A stretch of 64,000 nt of DNA from Nakaseomyces glabratus (lineage: Eukaryota; Ascomycota; Saccharomycetes; Saccharomycetales; Saccharomycetaceae): the NCBI RefSeq assembly GCF_010111755.1, contig NC_088959.1:124001-188000 (forward strand), given 5' to 3'. Every line of letters begins with the position of its first letter. Positions within the stretch are counted from its first letter, which is position 1. The notes below the pieces were generated by a model. That model saw only the letters and a list, made by a program, of their open reading frames with translations. It did no database searches and was not told the DNA's origin. Of this stretch, positions 51,479 to 61,546 are shown piece after piece. The position numbers and the translations under genes are program-made.

Positions 51479-52721
51479 GTTACACAGAAAAAGCCGAAGG
51501 TTGGTTGTTTCAGACGGAATATCTTGCTCCCGGATCAGAAATAATTTGAATTCATAATAGAAAATCATCTGGTAATGATTTTATCTCTGTAAGGTACAAC
51601 TGCATTCAAAATGTGATAAGAGGGAGAGGGGTTCATTGGCATAAACCATGTGAAAAATCAACCCTCTAATGCTGCATCAATTGGAAAATATCAGCATTAC
51701 AATCAAAAATGTATTTGGTGATACTACTGGAAATACAGCAGAAACGCACAGAGGGAACGATTTCTTGAGTAAGAAGCAAATGTAGTGGGGCAAGCGAACC
51801 TCAGCATTGAAAAAGAAACAATGGAGGCATTCAATACTCAGAAACTCATGTAGACCTAGTGATGTACTGTTATTTTCTTTCTTTTTTTATGCAGCAAACC
51901 ACGAAAAATGAAAATCATTTGTAATAATGAGAAGTAAGCAATGCCTACTGTCGGGTTTGATTTGTGTATTTGGAAGTGGGAGCAAATTTCAGAAAGAGGA
52001 TTTCCCCACAAGTAATAATCTGACTAGCAGCTAAATCATTTTATTAGGTGATTCTCTCTTCCGAAGCCGGGCCGATAGGCCGAGGGAGGCTTAATCCAGG
52101 TGTGTAAAACTACTGAGCAATGGAGTTAATGTTTAGTAATTGGCCTCCATGGTGCCATAGCGAAGTAACCATTTTTCATATAAACCACTTGTGAAATTGT
52201 GATTACAAGTAGAATTTCTAAATAAACATCAAGGACTTCTAGAAAGTTCTATCTTGTTTATCTGTGTGTCGCCAAGACAAAATATAGATTTTGACGGTAC
52301 TTTTGTTTTGACAAAAATTGGTTTAAGAGTTTGCTTTCAATACTCTAGCAAATTGATTGACTTTTAGCTTGAATCTACACTGTTGATTTTTCCCTGTCCT
52401 ATGAAAGAATGATTGGTCAGCAATGCCTGGCTTCATTTTTATTTGATCCGTCACAAGACATAGTATTTCCACAATTTGTATATGGTTGCAAACCAGTGTC
52501 TTATATCTTATCTCTTTCAATGCTCCTATTGAGAGAAACTGTAGGAATATTATTCATAACATAAACGCCAACTTACATTTTTATTTAGGCATAAACTCTT
52601 GCAAACATAAAACCAATGGTATTTCCTTATGAATAAATATCAAAGGTAGCTAGTTCTAGTTGTTATCAATTGTAACACCCTAGTGGCTAGAAATCAAAAA
52701 ATCTTAATTATAAACATATTC

Positions 52722-53771
52722 TTAAATAAATTCGTAGCTACCTCCGATAGGGGAAAAAGAGTTGACATATTCATTAATCTTTTCAAATTCGGTGTCTGAA
52801 AGTTGGGTTTTACTTTCTTCAAAGTTTTCACTAACTCTGGTAGCACTTGATCCTGATGGGATTGGTATGAATTTTGACTTTGGATATTCAGAACTGTAAC
52901 TCCACTTTCTGACCCATGCTAAAGCTACTTGAGCCAAAGTAACTCTCTTTTCATCAGGACGTTTTTCAACAATCTCTGATTTTATGAAATTGACAATTTC
53001 TTGGTTATGAGCTAGAGCTTCATCGGAAAAATACTTTAATTTCTTTCTGAAGTCTCCATCTGGTATATCAGAGTTCTTTGTGATTTGTCCAGTTAAGATA
53101 CCTCTCCCTAGTGGTGAATAGCAAATAATAGGTAAAGCGTTGTCGCTACAAGCCTTGGCAGTTCCATTTTTCAAAATAGTGTCACGGAACATTGATAGTT
53201 CAATCTCTACACAGACCAGGTAGTCTCCGAAATCTTTACTAATTGCGTTTATCTGTTCGCCGTTCACTTCCGATAAAGAGATGGCACCAAATTTACCTGC
53301 ATCAACAAAATCAGCTACAGCCTGAAGAGTTTCTTTTGGATACACATCATGTTCTTTACATAAATTAAAATCCAGCCTTGCAGGCTCAAAAATATCAATA
53401 AAAACACCAATTTCTTTAATACAGGTTTCCATACTAGCGACAACTTCTTCGTATTTACCCTTTGGCGTCAATTTTTTATTATCAATTGCACCTTTACATG
53501 AGATTAATACATATTCCCTCAAATTAGGGTACTCTTTGAAGAAATCTCTAACGAGATGTAGATTTGCATAATTAGGACCGTAAAACTCTCCAACGTTGAA
53601 GAAAGCTTTATGTCCTTGTGCTCTAGCGATCTCGATTACTTTGTTTATTGCGCCAAAAGCTTGAGTCCGCTCAGTTGGAACAGCAAGATTGGTTAATGTC
53701 ATCATCCCATAGCCTGTTCCAATTTTCTCTATTTCCTTCCTGATTGTGGCAATTTTGTCCTTTGTAGTCAT
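52722..53771 (-). CDS. Aldo-keto reductase, pyridoxal reductase-like (YPR127W family)
   Basis: A 349-residue protein that follows S. cerevisiae YPR127W (345 residues) along its whole length: FFNVGEFYGPNYANL, LISCKGA, DIFEPARLD (DIFEVARID in YPR127W), ISLSEVNGEQI, IICYSPLGRGILTGQ and FIPIPSGSS. Catalytic tyrosine is about Y64 and lysine about K93 of the AKR tetrad. The YPR127W/Plr1 group reduces pyridoxal to pyridoxine with NADPH. The last region (SSATRVSENFEE) is the NADPH-phosphate site. The gene lies beside OYE, both on the minus strand, in a place where S. cerevisiae has neither. Confidence 0.9.
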   Translation of the reverse strand: MTTKDKIATIRKEIEKIGTGYGMMTLTNLAVPTERTQAFGAINKVIEIARAQGHKAFFNVGEFYGPNYANLHLVRDFFKEYPNLREYVLISCKGAIDNKKLTPKGKYEEVVASMETCIKEIGVFIDIFEPARLDFNLCKEHDVYPKETLQAVADFVDAGKFGAISLSEVNGEQINAISKDFGDYLVCVEIELSMFRDTILKNGTAKACSDNALPIICYSPLGRGILTGQITKNSDIPDGDFRKKLKYFSDEALAHNQEIVNFIKSEIVEKRPDEKRVTLAQVALAWVRKWSYSSEYPKSKFIPIPSGSSATRVSENFEESKTQLSDTEFEKINEYVNSFSPIGGSYEFI

Positions 53772-54428
53772 AATTTGAATATTTCAGTCGTATCTTAATT
53801 GAGTAGCAGTTTCAATTGCACTAATTCAAGTTAAGAAATTGCTTTATGTATTTAAAAACAGTAGTATTAACTTTGGATGATAACTAAGTGATGGCAAAAG
53901 TTCAATTAAAGTATTTAATCTCATTTTAAGGGTTCCATTGTTAGTAAATTGTAGCACAACAACAATGCACAGGGTAGCGAGGTCTAGTATTTTAGACGAT
54001 TGTTTATTGGTAATTTGGTGCTTTTGCCTGTCTCCCGTTCCTGTTGTTCAAAACTTATTCACCCACAAAAAAAAGCTACAAATCAATTAACATTAACCAA
54101 AACGTTAATATTCACCTAGTCATTGAAACATATACATAAAAATTGAGACAACGCACTTGACGTCAAAACTATATTACTTCAAACTCTATTTAATCATTCT
54201 AGTTACATCGACACTTGCCCCAAGTATTAGTCAATCGGGCTAGCCTCATACAATACGATGTGATGGACATAACCACTTAGCGGCAACTCTCTTTCGTCTT
54301 CATACTGAAGTTAGTGAATCCACCTAATTAACAAGTCTTAGAGTTTAGAGTATATAGCTTGTGTAATATATATATATTGGTATTCTAAACTTTTAGGATA
54401 CCAAGACTTACCGACCTAAATTGGAAGA
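53772..54428. other. Divergent promoter of the reductase and the REC104 candidate
   Basis: No gene. It holds a CRE/ATF-type palindrome (54158-54165) and a TATA-like ATATATATATATTGG run near 54365. An AGCGGCAA near 54278 resembles a weak URS1 core but lacks GGCGGC. Confidence 0.5.
54158..54165. promoter_or_regulatory. CRE/ATF-type site TGACGTCA
   Basis: A perfect TGACGTCA palindrome, the site of Sko1 and Aca1/Cst6 in S. cerevisiae. It lies about 390 bases upstream of the reductase and 260 bases upstream of the REC104 candidate, so either gene could be the target. Confidence 0.4.
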
Positions 54429-54851
54429 ATGTCAACGACTATAATTTCTATTTCTGATTTTTGTAGAAAGTATTGTATATCCAAATCCGCCAAGAAAGCC
54501 TTTCAAGTGGAACATTCAGTGGCAGTTGAGAATATTGAGCAGAAAACATTTGAGCTTCTTATGAAAAAGATAAATGAATCTTATGAAGTGTGCACTGAAA
54601 CAAACACGGAGTTCCCACATCCTGAAACATGCTTGTATTCAGACCATCATGAAGGCCCACTAAAAAACGATGAAGAAACACTTACAATGGCCATACTAGA
54701 ATCTATGAGAAGTGATTCACCAGAAACAAAACGTGCCTTTTATCTAATCGATTCAGAAGATACACATTACCTGATTCACAGTAGCAGTCCACCCTACAAA
54801 ATGATCCGAAATGAATGGGTAGATCTCGATACCAATAGTCCGACTGATTAG
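54429..54851 (+). CDS. REC104 candidate (meiotic recombination initiation), by synteny
   Basis: A 140-residue acidic protein with no motif I can name. It sits immediately before KEL1 and on the plus strand, exactly as REC104 (YHR157W, 182 residues) does between LIN1 and KEL1. Rec104 evolves very fast, so lack of visible similarity does not argue against the call. The sequence shows amphipathic helices near 70-100 (DEETLTMAILESMRSD) and a compact beta-like end (TKRAFYLIDSEDTHYLIHSS), with 18 residues after. In yeast Rec104 joins Rec102, Spo11 and Ski8 in the break-forming core complex. No GGCGGC URS1 core is found upstream, which is a weak point. An unrelated lineage-specific gene is the alternative. 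Confidence 0.6.
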   Translation: MSTTIISISDFCRKYCISKSAKKAFQVEHSVAVENIEQKTFELLMKKINESYEVCTETNTEFPHPETCLYSDHHEGPLKNDEETLTMAILESMRSDSPETKRAFYLIDSEDTHYLIHSSSPPYKMIRNEWVDLDTNSPTD

Positions 54852-55009
54852 TCCATAGTAAATTTTTATTGAAGTACTATATAATTTATAGCCAAAAATA
54901 TTAAAAACAAGTTTCCCCTTAATTTTATGTATTATCGATAAAGTGCAAATAATTTGTACATATACAATTCCATTGTTGGACCTAAAAACCTCTGGCTTTA
55001 TAGAAGCTG

Positions 55010-58000
55010 TTATAATATAGCGAGATTATCCGAAGATGATTGAATTTTCATTTTCAATCCTTGCATTTGTCTATTCAACTCCTCCTTTTCCGCGGTTATT
55101 TTTTCAATTTCCTCTCTTAGCTTCTCCTCCGATTGCTTATCTAGTGAAATTTCACCATCAGTGTGATTTACCTTTCCTTTTAAACCATCGATTTCATTTT
55201 GTAGTTTTTCCGTGTGTGCTTTGTAGTCTTCAATCTTTCTTTTGGATTCATTCATAGCGTTGGCTATGTCGGAAGCTGTTTCTTTCACACTGATACTTGA
55301 ATGTCTGGCCTGGCTTTGAATTGATTCATTTTTTATTTCAAGTTGTTCATACTCAGAATCAATCTGTTCCTCTGATTCGGTCAGTTCTTTACTTTTGACT
55401 AATAAGTCGTCAAGACGATTGTTCATCTTAGAGATAATATTTCTGTTCTTTGTGCTTTGAGATTGGGTAGCAGCTACAGGTGAAGCACTTGAAGTATCTT
55501 TCTTGGACGTCATTCTCCAATTTTTCAAGAGTTCATCTACAGTTCCTGAGAACATCACAATAGATTTATCCAGGTTGTTGTCTTTCTCCTTTAATTTGTC
55601 CTTCAAATCTTGATTTTCTTTTTCCAGTACTTCGTTTTGAATCTTCAGCTTTTCGAATTCTTCAGAATTAACAACATGTAGCTTCAACTCATCGATTTTA
55701 TCCGATTGAACCTTGATTATGCCATTGAACTTCTCTGCATCTAATACCTTAGCAGCCAAAATATCCTCATATTGTTGTAATGTATCCTCCATCTCCTTGT
55801 AGTCTGCATCAAGCAAATCATAACGTTTCCTGAATTGCGATATCTCATCCTCCATCTTCTTATTATCCTCTTTTTGTTTCTGTTGCTCAGCTCTTAACTT
55901 GTTTAATTCCGATTCAAGTTCTCTAATGTGATTGTCTGCAGCATTGGCCTTTTCAAGTGCAGCCTGTTTTATCTTAGAAAGTTCATCTCTCAGATTTTCA
56001 AAATGTTCTCTAGACATGTTATTTTCTTTTTTCATTCCTAAAACACTATTTGATGCCATACCAGTAGACTGATTTGGAACCAAATTAGGCACTACTGCAC
56101 CCACTTGCCTGGCAACTACCTCTGGAAATTTTTCTACCTGTGCCCTTTCCAAGTTGGCTGAGGTATCTTCCAAAGTTGGACTGTCAATCTTCATATCAAC
56201 AGCCTCTTTTAATTGAGGCGGACTTTGCCTGTCTTCTACAACATTATGTCTTGAGGAAATCATTGTAGTTTGATCATCCATATCACTACTGTGTGTAACA
56301 GTCTTTGCTTCCGTTCCTTCACTCATGTGCTTTTTAATCTCAGGAAGAAGTACATCTGGAGAAGAGCTCTCCATGGCAGCGGTAATTGTATTCTCTGTAG
56401 ATGTCATCTTGAAACCGTTTTTGGCAGGTGAAGTAGCAATGTGGGCAACACCGACTTCATCGTCTATGGAATCGTCTTGATCAAGTTCAGAAAATTTGCT
56501 TGATGATTCATCAGAAATCATCCTTTTTTCAGGTGTTTTTTGTTGAGGCGGACCGCTACTCAATTGTTTTGCACTAGCAATTGTAGGCGTTCTTTTGACA
56601 CCATCCTCGGAGGATTCAATCAACTGGGGAACTGGAGAAGAAGGTTTTCTGTTTTCAGATATAACTGTACCAATAGTACCCTTACCAAAAGCTTGTCCTT
56701 CAACATGTGCAGCTTCGGGTTCCTTTTCGACATAATCCTTAGGAGTTTTATCCATATCCATCACAATTTGTTGCTTTGGTGTTTGCATTTGCTCTTGAGC
56801 TGGCGTCAATATTTGAGGTTCTTGATGTAAACCAGGTGGTTTCCCAACCATAATATTGGGACTTGTAGCATCCTCACCTTTATTAGAGAATTTTGGAGTT
56901 GTTGGAGATCTTGTGACTGGACGAGTGTTGTCAAAAATTCCTGGACAAACAGTACCAACATCCGCTAAATTCAAAGTGTACAATATAGTACCTTTACCCA
57001 TGTCAACATCGGAAATATGCATGTTTTCAGTACTTGAAGAATAATCATATTTATCACCACCCATGATCAGAATTTGATCATTTTTTAGTAACGTCACCGA
57101 ATGTCCCGAACGACCTTGAGGAATATTATTCTTGTAGAATGGTAGCTTAAACCATTTCAATGATTGTAAGTTCAAAAAGTACAGTGTATTAAGATAGTTG
57201 TCTTCCGCATCCTTTCCTCCAACTACACACATCAAGTCCTTATACACAATGGCTGCGTGTTCTTGCATTGGAGGTGGTATATCTCCTGTCGTTTCCACAA
57301 TTTCCCATGAGTTATTTGTTGGCGAATACAAATACACCCTATTTATTAGTCCTTCTTCCAAAGTATCACCACCAAATACCCAAATCTTGTCTTGATATGT
57401 CACCATAGTGTGATTTGTTAAAGGTGGCGGATTGAACCCACTTGGTTTCAGAAATACCCAGTGCGAATCAGGTCTTCTGAAGCTAGAAAGATCAAATACT
57501 GCTAGATCGCCGAAATAAGTGTCGTCAAATTGTCCACCAAACAAATACAGCTTCGTTTGCTCTGCAGATATTGTTACAATCTTGTGGCCATATCTTCCCA
57601 GTGGTCTTTGACCTACAGGCTTTGGTATTGTCCATTTATAAGAGTTGATGTTTAAAAGGTAAAGATCGTCATCCATAAGACCATCACTGTTAACCTTGTG
57701 CGTGTCACCACCAAAAACAACAAAAGCGTTACCGCATAAAGTGGAAGCATGACCGACTCTAGGAGGAGGTGTGCTCTCTGTAATCTCTATCGTTGTACTC
57801 TTAAAGGAGTTAATTGCTCCCGTCTTATCGATATCCGATGCAGTCAATATCCATGTATCACCATAGACAGACTGGTCATGTAGACCACCAATAACGTATA
57901 TCTTTCCTTGGTCAGTGATGTGTGAGGAGCTCACATGTCTATATCTTGGGAATGGGGAGTTAGACAACCTAATTCTACCCCAAGGGGTGTAATCAGGTTC

Positions 58001-58420
58001 ACTTGGCAGTATCCTCCGCGTGTGCGGATTGCTCTGTTGCAAATTCGAGACATTGCGCTGTTTCATTTCATGAGGATTGGAAGTACTCGAGGCAGAAAAA
58101 CCAGTGATATGCATAGAGTTCCCTATGTTCTGCCTAGCGGCTTGCTGAACGCCAGCACCAACATTGTCCATGTGCGAGCCACTAACGTTCCGAGCAAAAC
58201 TCTGCTGGTTTGGAACTGAGTGCCCACTACCCATACTGTTACCAGAAACACTTCTGAAAGGCCCTGGCACGGGACCTACATCTCGCTGAGAATTCACACC
58301 CGCATCATTGTTGTAACTACTATTGAAACCACCAGGATTCGGAACGGACTCCGGAGCGGAGTTCTTGTTCTTCTTGCCATGGTGGCCCAGCTGTTTCATA
58401 GAAAACTTAAACCCAGCCAT
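55010..58420 (-). CDS. KEL1: Kel1, kelch-repeat polarity and mitotic-exit protein
   Basis: An 1136-residue protein at the YHR158C position (yeast Kel1, 1164). After a low-complexity N-terminus (MAGFKFSMKQLGHHGKKNK) come kelch repeats from about 150 to 480, seen as repeated HAS/HKI/HTM...FGG, for example PRVGHASTLCGNAFVVFGG and GRSGHSVTLLKNDQILIMGG. A Ser/Pro-rich middle follows (about 490-790), then a long coiled coil (about 800-1130, with repeated KLRAEQQKQKEDNKKMEDEI type heptads). Kel1 localises to bud tip and neck, binds Kel2, Bud14, Lte1 and formins, and acts in cell polarity and mitotic exit. The ATG at 58,420 is set by the conserved N-terminus. Confidence 0.95.
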   Translation of the reverse strand: MAGFKFSMKQLGHHGKKNKNSAPESVPNPGGFNSSYNNDAGVNSQRDVGPVPGPFRSVSGNSMGSGHSVPNQQSFARNVSGSHMDNVGAGVQQAARQNIGNSMHITGFSASSTSNPHEMKQRNVSNLQQSNPHTRRILPSEPDYTPWGRIRLSNSPFPRYRHVSSSHITDQGKIYVIGGLHDQSVYGDTWILTASDIDKTGAINSFKSTTIEITESTPPPRVGHASTLCGNAFVVFGGDTHKVNSDGLMDDDLYLLNINSYKWTIPKPVGQRPLGRYGHKIVTISAEQTKLYLFGGQFDDTYFGDLAVFDLSSFRRPDSHWVFLKPSGFNPPPLTNHTMVTYQDKIWVFGGDTLEEGLINRVYLYSPTNNSWEIVETTGDIPPPMQEHAAIVYKDLMCVVGGKDAEDNYLNTLYFLNLQSLKWFKLPFYKNNIPQGRSGHSVTLLKNDQILIMGGDKYDYSSSTENMHISDVDMGKGTILYTLNLADVGTVCPGIFDNTRPVTRSPTTPKFSNKGEDATSPNIMVGKPPGLHQEPQILTPAQEQMQTPKQQIVMDMDKTPKDYVEKEPEAAHVEGQAFGKGTIGTVISENRKPSSPVPQLIESSEDGVKRTPTIASAKQLSSGPPQQKTPEKRMISDESSSKFSELDQDDSIDDEVGVAHIATSPAKNGFKMTSTENTITAAMESSSPDVLLPEIKKHMSEGTEAKTVTHSSDMDDQTTMISSRHNVVEDRQSPPQLKEAVDMKIDSPTLEDTSANLERAQVEKFPEVVARQVGAVVPNLVPNQSTGMASNSVLGMKKENNMSREHFENLRDELSKIKQAALEKANAADNHIRELESELNKLRAEQQKQKEDNKKMEDEISQFRKRYDLLDADYKEMEDTLQQYEDILAAKVLDAEKFNGIIKVQSDKIDELKLHVVNSEEFEKLKIQNEVLEKENQDLKDKLKEKDNNLDKSIVMFSGTVDELLKNWRMTSKKDTSSASPVAATQSQSTKNRNIISKMNNRLDDLLVKSKELTESEEQIDSEYEQLEIKNESIQSQARHSSISVKETASDIANAMNESKRKIEDYKAHTEKLQNEIDGLKGKVNHTDGEISLDKQSEEKLREEIEKITAEKEELNRQMQGLKMKIQSSSDNLAIL

Positions 58421-59089
58421 CGCTTGATCTCCTGTGGCCTATTGAGTACAATGTCAATTACCACTCTTGCTTGACTCTTCTCTTTATAAATTTGGAATCA
58501 AAACAAGAAGTCCTCGTCTGGATCAAGCCTTTCAGATTTTTACTTCTAAAAATGACGTTTTTTGACACTTTTCGCCATAGCAAACTACACTAGCAAAAAA
58601 TGTTATATAAATAGCCAGTACCAACGGTACAGGAGTGCGGTCTTATCACAATTGTAGCTATCTATATTGCGGTAGAGAATTGCTAAGCTAGGGTGTTCAA
58701 TGTAGGTTCCTCTAGTGTTTGTGCTACCGGCTTCCGATAACAATTCGCACTTAAAGCAGGGTGAAGACGGGCTTTTGTCGAGGTTTTGAAGCACTGTCCC
58801 GCTAAGGCAAGTAATACCAAGGATGTACTGTGTTGCACAATGCCACTTGATGATGCTATGCTCTTGTAAACGTAGAATACCTGACTTGCAAATATATGCA
58901 TATATTATTGCCCAGACTGTACCGTAGGAAAGTTCATTCATTCACCTGCACAGAAGCGTTTCGTCTTCTCGCACTCCAGCCTGAAGCCAGAAGAGTTATA
59001 GAGGCACTACAACCTGGGGTTATATAGATACTTGCTCTGGGATACTCAAAATTGTAGTCTGAATTGAACCAGTTAAGTACAGCAGACAT
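58421..59089. other. Divergent promoter KEL1/TDA11
   Basis: About 670 bases. A minus-strand frame at 58603-58941 (112 codons with ATG) is the longest unassigned frame here, but its composition and overlap with a second frame suggest chance. No other feature recognised. Confidence 0.45.
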
Positions 59090-60559
59090 ATGGACCAGAA
59101 GTTCGACGAGTTTATAGCGCAGACAGAGTCAGAGGCGGAGATTGACACGAGCTCGAGGTATACCACTGGATCAATCTCACCCCAGTTTGCGTCTCCTACA
59201 AAGTTTAAAAACGTTTTACCGCATGAAACAGATACACAGACAGGTCAGAGAAATCGAGTAGCAGAGCACCAACATGTACCGAAGTCGTTACTTAATGCGA
59301 GCGTCGAAGAGAGCCACAACCACCCTTTGAAAGAGGACAAATCTGAATCACGCCAAAGGCAAGTGTCGGTTTCCAATTCGAATCCCAGCTCCAAAGGTAT
59401 GGTTAACAAAAGGAGGTCATTGATACAACCAATGATGGTGCCTACTACACCTGAGACTGATCGCACACGTCCGCAGTCTCAAAGCAACGTGGCTTCCGGA
59501 AACTCAGCTAATAAGAACAATCTACATCCAGATACAAATCACGGTATTGATATAAACGCTACCACACAGACACCTTCATCTATGTCCATGGGTAATCCTA
59601 AATTCAGTGAAAACTTTGCGTCATTGGCGCCATCTAGTAAGAGGAATTCCATGCATTCTAGAACAAGCAGCTCACAATCCATGGCCATTGACTCCAGTCT
59701 AGGAGGAAGTATGGATGTCAATGCACTGCTGCAAAGCCTAGCTAATAAGGAGCTGGAGTTACTGGAATGCAAGAGGAAGATCGACGACCTAAAAAAACAG
59801 TTGCATATGGAGGAGAATATTTACCAGAACAAGGCAAATGAGTTACAAGAGTTGAAGAACAAGGTAAGCAAGAATATTAACGTCTCTGGCAGCAATCAAC
59901 CAGTATTCAATAAAACTTCTACTACAGGCCGGAAGAACAGCAGAGAATCTTCTCGAAGGAATACTCATGTAACACCAGTTAAGACTACAAGAAATGATAT
60001 TAGACAAGATACATCTCTGAACCAAGATATGGAGAACACTGATGATAACAAGCAATCTATGTGGAGCAAACCGTTAGCATTATTTAACCAGGTTGATCAA
60101 ATAATACAACAAGAACTTGAAAGGACATTAAATTGGGATGAGCCTCCGACACCAGTAGAAGAAACAGAAGAGAACCAAGAAGGCGATAAAAGTGTATCGA
60201 AATCATTATGGAGTTTTGTGTCCGATTTGAAAACTGGTTTACTTGGCATTGAAGAAGAAGAAGATGGGCATCATACACAACAAAGTAATTCAAATGTTAA
60301 TAGGCCGAAAAATACTCATGGGCAAGTGATGGACAATAGAAAACACGCAAATGAAGACATAAACTTATCCATAAAAGAATTTAAGACCACGAAGAAACAT
60401 CTTGACGATAATTCTGATACTCACTTGAAGCAAAGAAGTGGAAGAACCGCTGTCAGAAAGACGAAATCTGGTAATAAACTAAATTTTGTTGATGATTCGG
60501 ACGATGGTGACAGCACTTTGGAGGCAGATATGGTGGAGATGGGATCATTTTCTAGGTAG
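59090..60559 (+). CDS. TDA11: Tda11 orthologue (YHR159W), uncharacterised coiled-coil protein
   Basis: A 489-residue protein at the YHR159W position (504 in yeast). Shared blocks are the start KFDEFI, NKRRSLIQPMMVPTTPE, the coiled coil DVNALLQSLANKELELLECKRKI (about residues 206-260), SMWSKPLALFNQVDQIIQ, ERTLNWDE, and SLWSFVSDLKTGLLGIEEE. Between them the sequence is Ser/Asn/Thr-rich and disordered. The protein is known in yeast only from phenotypic screens (topoisomerase damage affected) and is cytoplasmic; no activity is assigned. The conserved tryptophan blocks suggest binding motifs. Convergent with the PEX18/21 gene. Confidence 0.94.
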   Translation: MDQKFDEFIAQTESEAEIDTSSRYTTGSISPQFASPTKFKNVLPHETDTQTGQRNRVAEHQHVPKSLLNASVEESHNHPLKEDKSESRQRQVSVSNSNPSSKGMVNKRRSLIQPMMVPTTPETDRTRPQSQSNVASGNSANKNNLHPDTNHGIDINATTQTPSSMSMGNPKFSENFASLAPSSKRNSMHSRTSSSQSMAIDSSLGGSMDVNALLQSLANKELELLECKRKIDDLKKQLHMEENIYQNKANELQELKNKVSKNINVSGSNQPVFNKTSTTGRKNSRESSRRNTHVTPVKTTRNDIRQDTSLNQDMENTDDNKQSMWSKPLALFNQVDQIIQQELERTLNWDEPPTPVEETEENQEGDKSVSKSLWSFVSDLKTGLLGIEEEEDGHHTQQSNSNVNRPKNTHGQVMDNRKHANEDINLSIKEFKTTKKHLDDNSDTHLKQRSGRTAVRKTKSGNKLNFVDDSDDGDSTLEADMVEMGSFSR

Positions 60560-60766
60560 TTACGGATAGGTTAGATAAAAATGTATTGCATTGCAGATAA
60601 TTTCTAATTAGAGGAGGACCAAAAAAAGGATTATGTCATTTATAAGGTTGAAGAAGAATATATATATCATATACAAATATGAGTTGTAATATTATATAAA
60701 AAAAAAACAATGAAAAAGACAAACCAATAGCCGGTAACAGAAGGCTATCAGTAGTTGTGTTTTAGC

Positions 60767-61546
60767 TCACTCCAGAATGTAATCTGGAATATCAGCGTAC
60801 TTGTTGCCTAATGTCGTGTTGTCATTGCTATTCTTGAGTTCCTTGGGTCCCTGTCTGTTGTCCTGCAAAGACACATCGCCAATATCAATACTTTTCAGCA
60901 AGTTTACGAAAGTTGAGCCAGATAATTTCTCATTTAGCTCAGACGAGTACTCGTGAGTTGAGTTAGACATGTTATTGAGGATATCCCTTGCAGACTGTTG
61001 AAAGTGAGATTGGTCGTTGAACGCAAACTCGTTGTAGTACTCGTAGGTCTTGTTCTCCAAGTCTTGAAACTGGTCACCGTCCTGCACGTCGTCATCGTTC
61101 TCAAGCTCTTTCTCCAACTGCTCGAATTCGTTGTTGTAATAGTCCTCACGAGCCTCGGGCGATAATCTGTCTATAATGGGGTGCTCTTGGAACTTGAACA
61201 GCGAGTCCTTTCTGACATCATTGTTAATGATCCTAAACGTACTTGTGGGCGCGGGCCTCGTGAAGGATGGCTTCACGCTGGGCACGTCGCTTATGGAAAG
61301 TTGCTGGAACTCAGACAGCCACTGTGTATTCTTTTTAGTATCGCGCGGTACCTGGCGCGGCTGTTGTATTGGTATAGCAACGGGTGTTGCTGTATCGTAT
61401 ATACTATCTTGATGTAGAAACTCCCGCTCTAAAGGATTACTGATGCGATCATGATTATGTTCGTAATTGTGGGCACGGGTTCTGGTTGTAAAAGTGTGAG
61501 TCTTGCTCGAAAGCGACTGCAACGGGTTACTATGGCACGCACTCAT
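60767..61546 (-). CDS. Pex18/Pex21-family PTS2 co-receptor
   Basis: A 259-residue protein at the YHR160C position (Pex18, 283; duplicate Pex21, 288). The N-terminus MSACHSNPLQSL has the cysteine (C4) that is ubiquitinated in this family and resembles Pex21 (VCHTSP) more than Pex18. A central tryptophan motif (NTQWLSEFQQLSISD, about 79-93) fits Pex14/PTS2-complex binding motifs of the group. The C-terminal block, SARDILNNM then LSGSTFVNLLKSIDIGDVSLQ, is the conserved Pex7-binding region, and the end DIPDYILE echoes Pex21. The protein would act with Pex7 in import of PTS2 proteins into peroxisomes. Naming it PEX18 or PEX21 needs a tree. Confidence 0.88.
   Translation of the reverse strand: MSACHSNPLQSLSSKTHTFTTRTRAHNYEHNHDRISNPLEREFLHQDSIYDTATPVAIPIQQPRQVPRDTKKNTQWLSEFQQLSISDVPSVKPSFTRPAPTSTFRIINNDVRKDSLFKFQEHPIIDRLSPEAREDYYNNEFEQLEKELENDDDVQDGDQFQDLENKTYEYYNEFAFNDQSHFQQSARDILNNMSNSTHEYSSELNEKLSGSTFVNLLKSIDIGDVSLQDNRQGPKELKNSNDNTTLGNKYADIPDYILE

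Noticed and set aside
58603..58941. 112-codon minus-strand frame in the KEL1/TDA11 promoter
   Set aside because: Overlaps another open frame, no similarity recognised; expected occasionally by chance.
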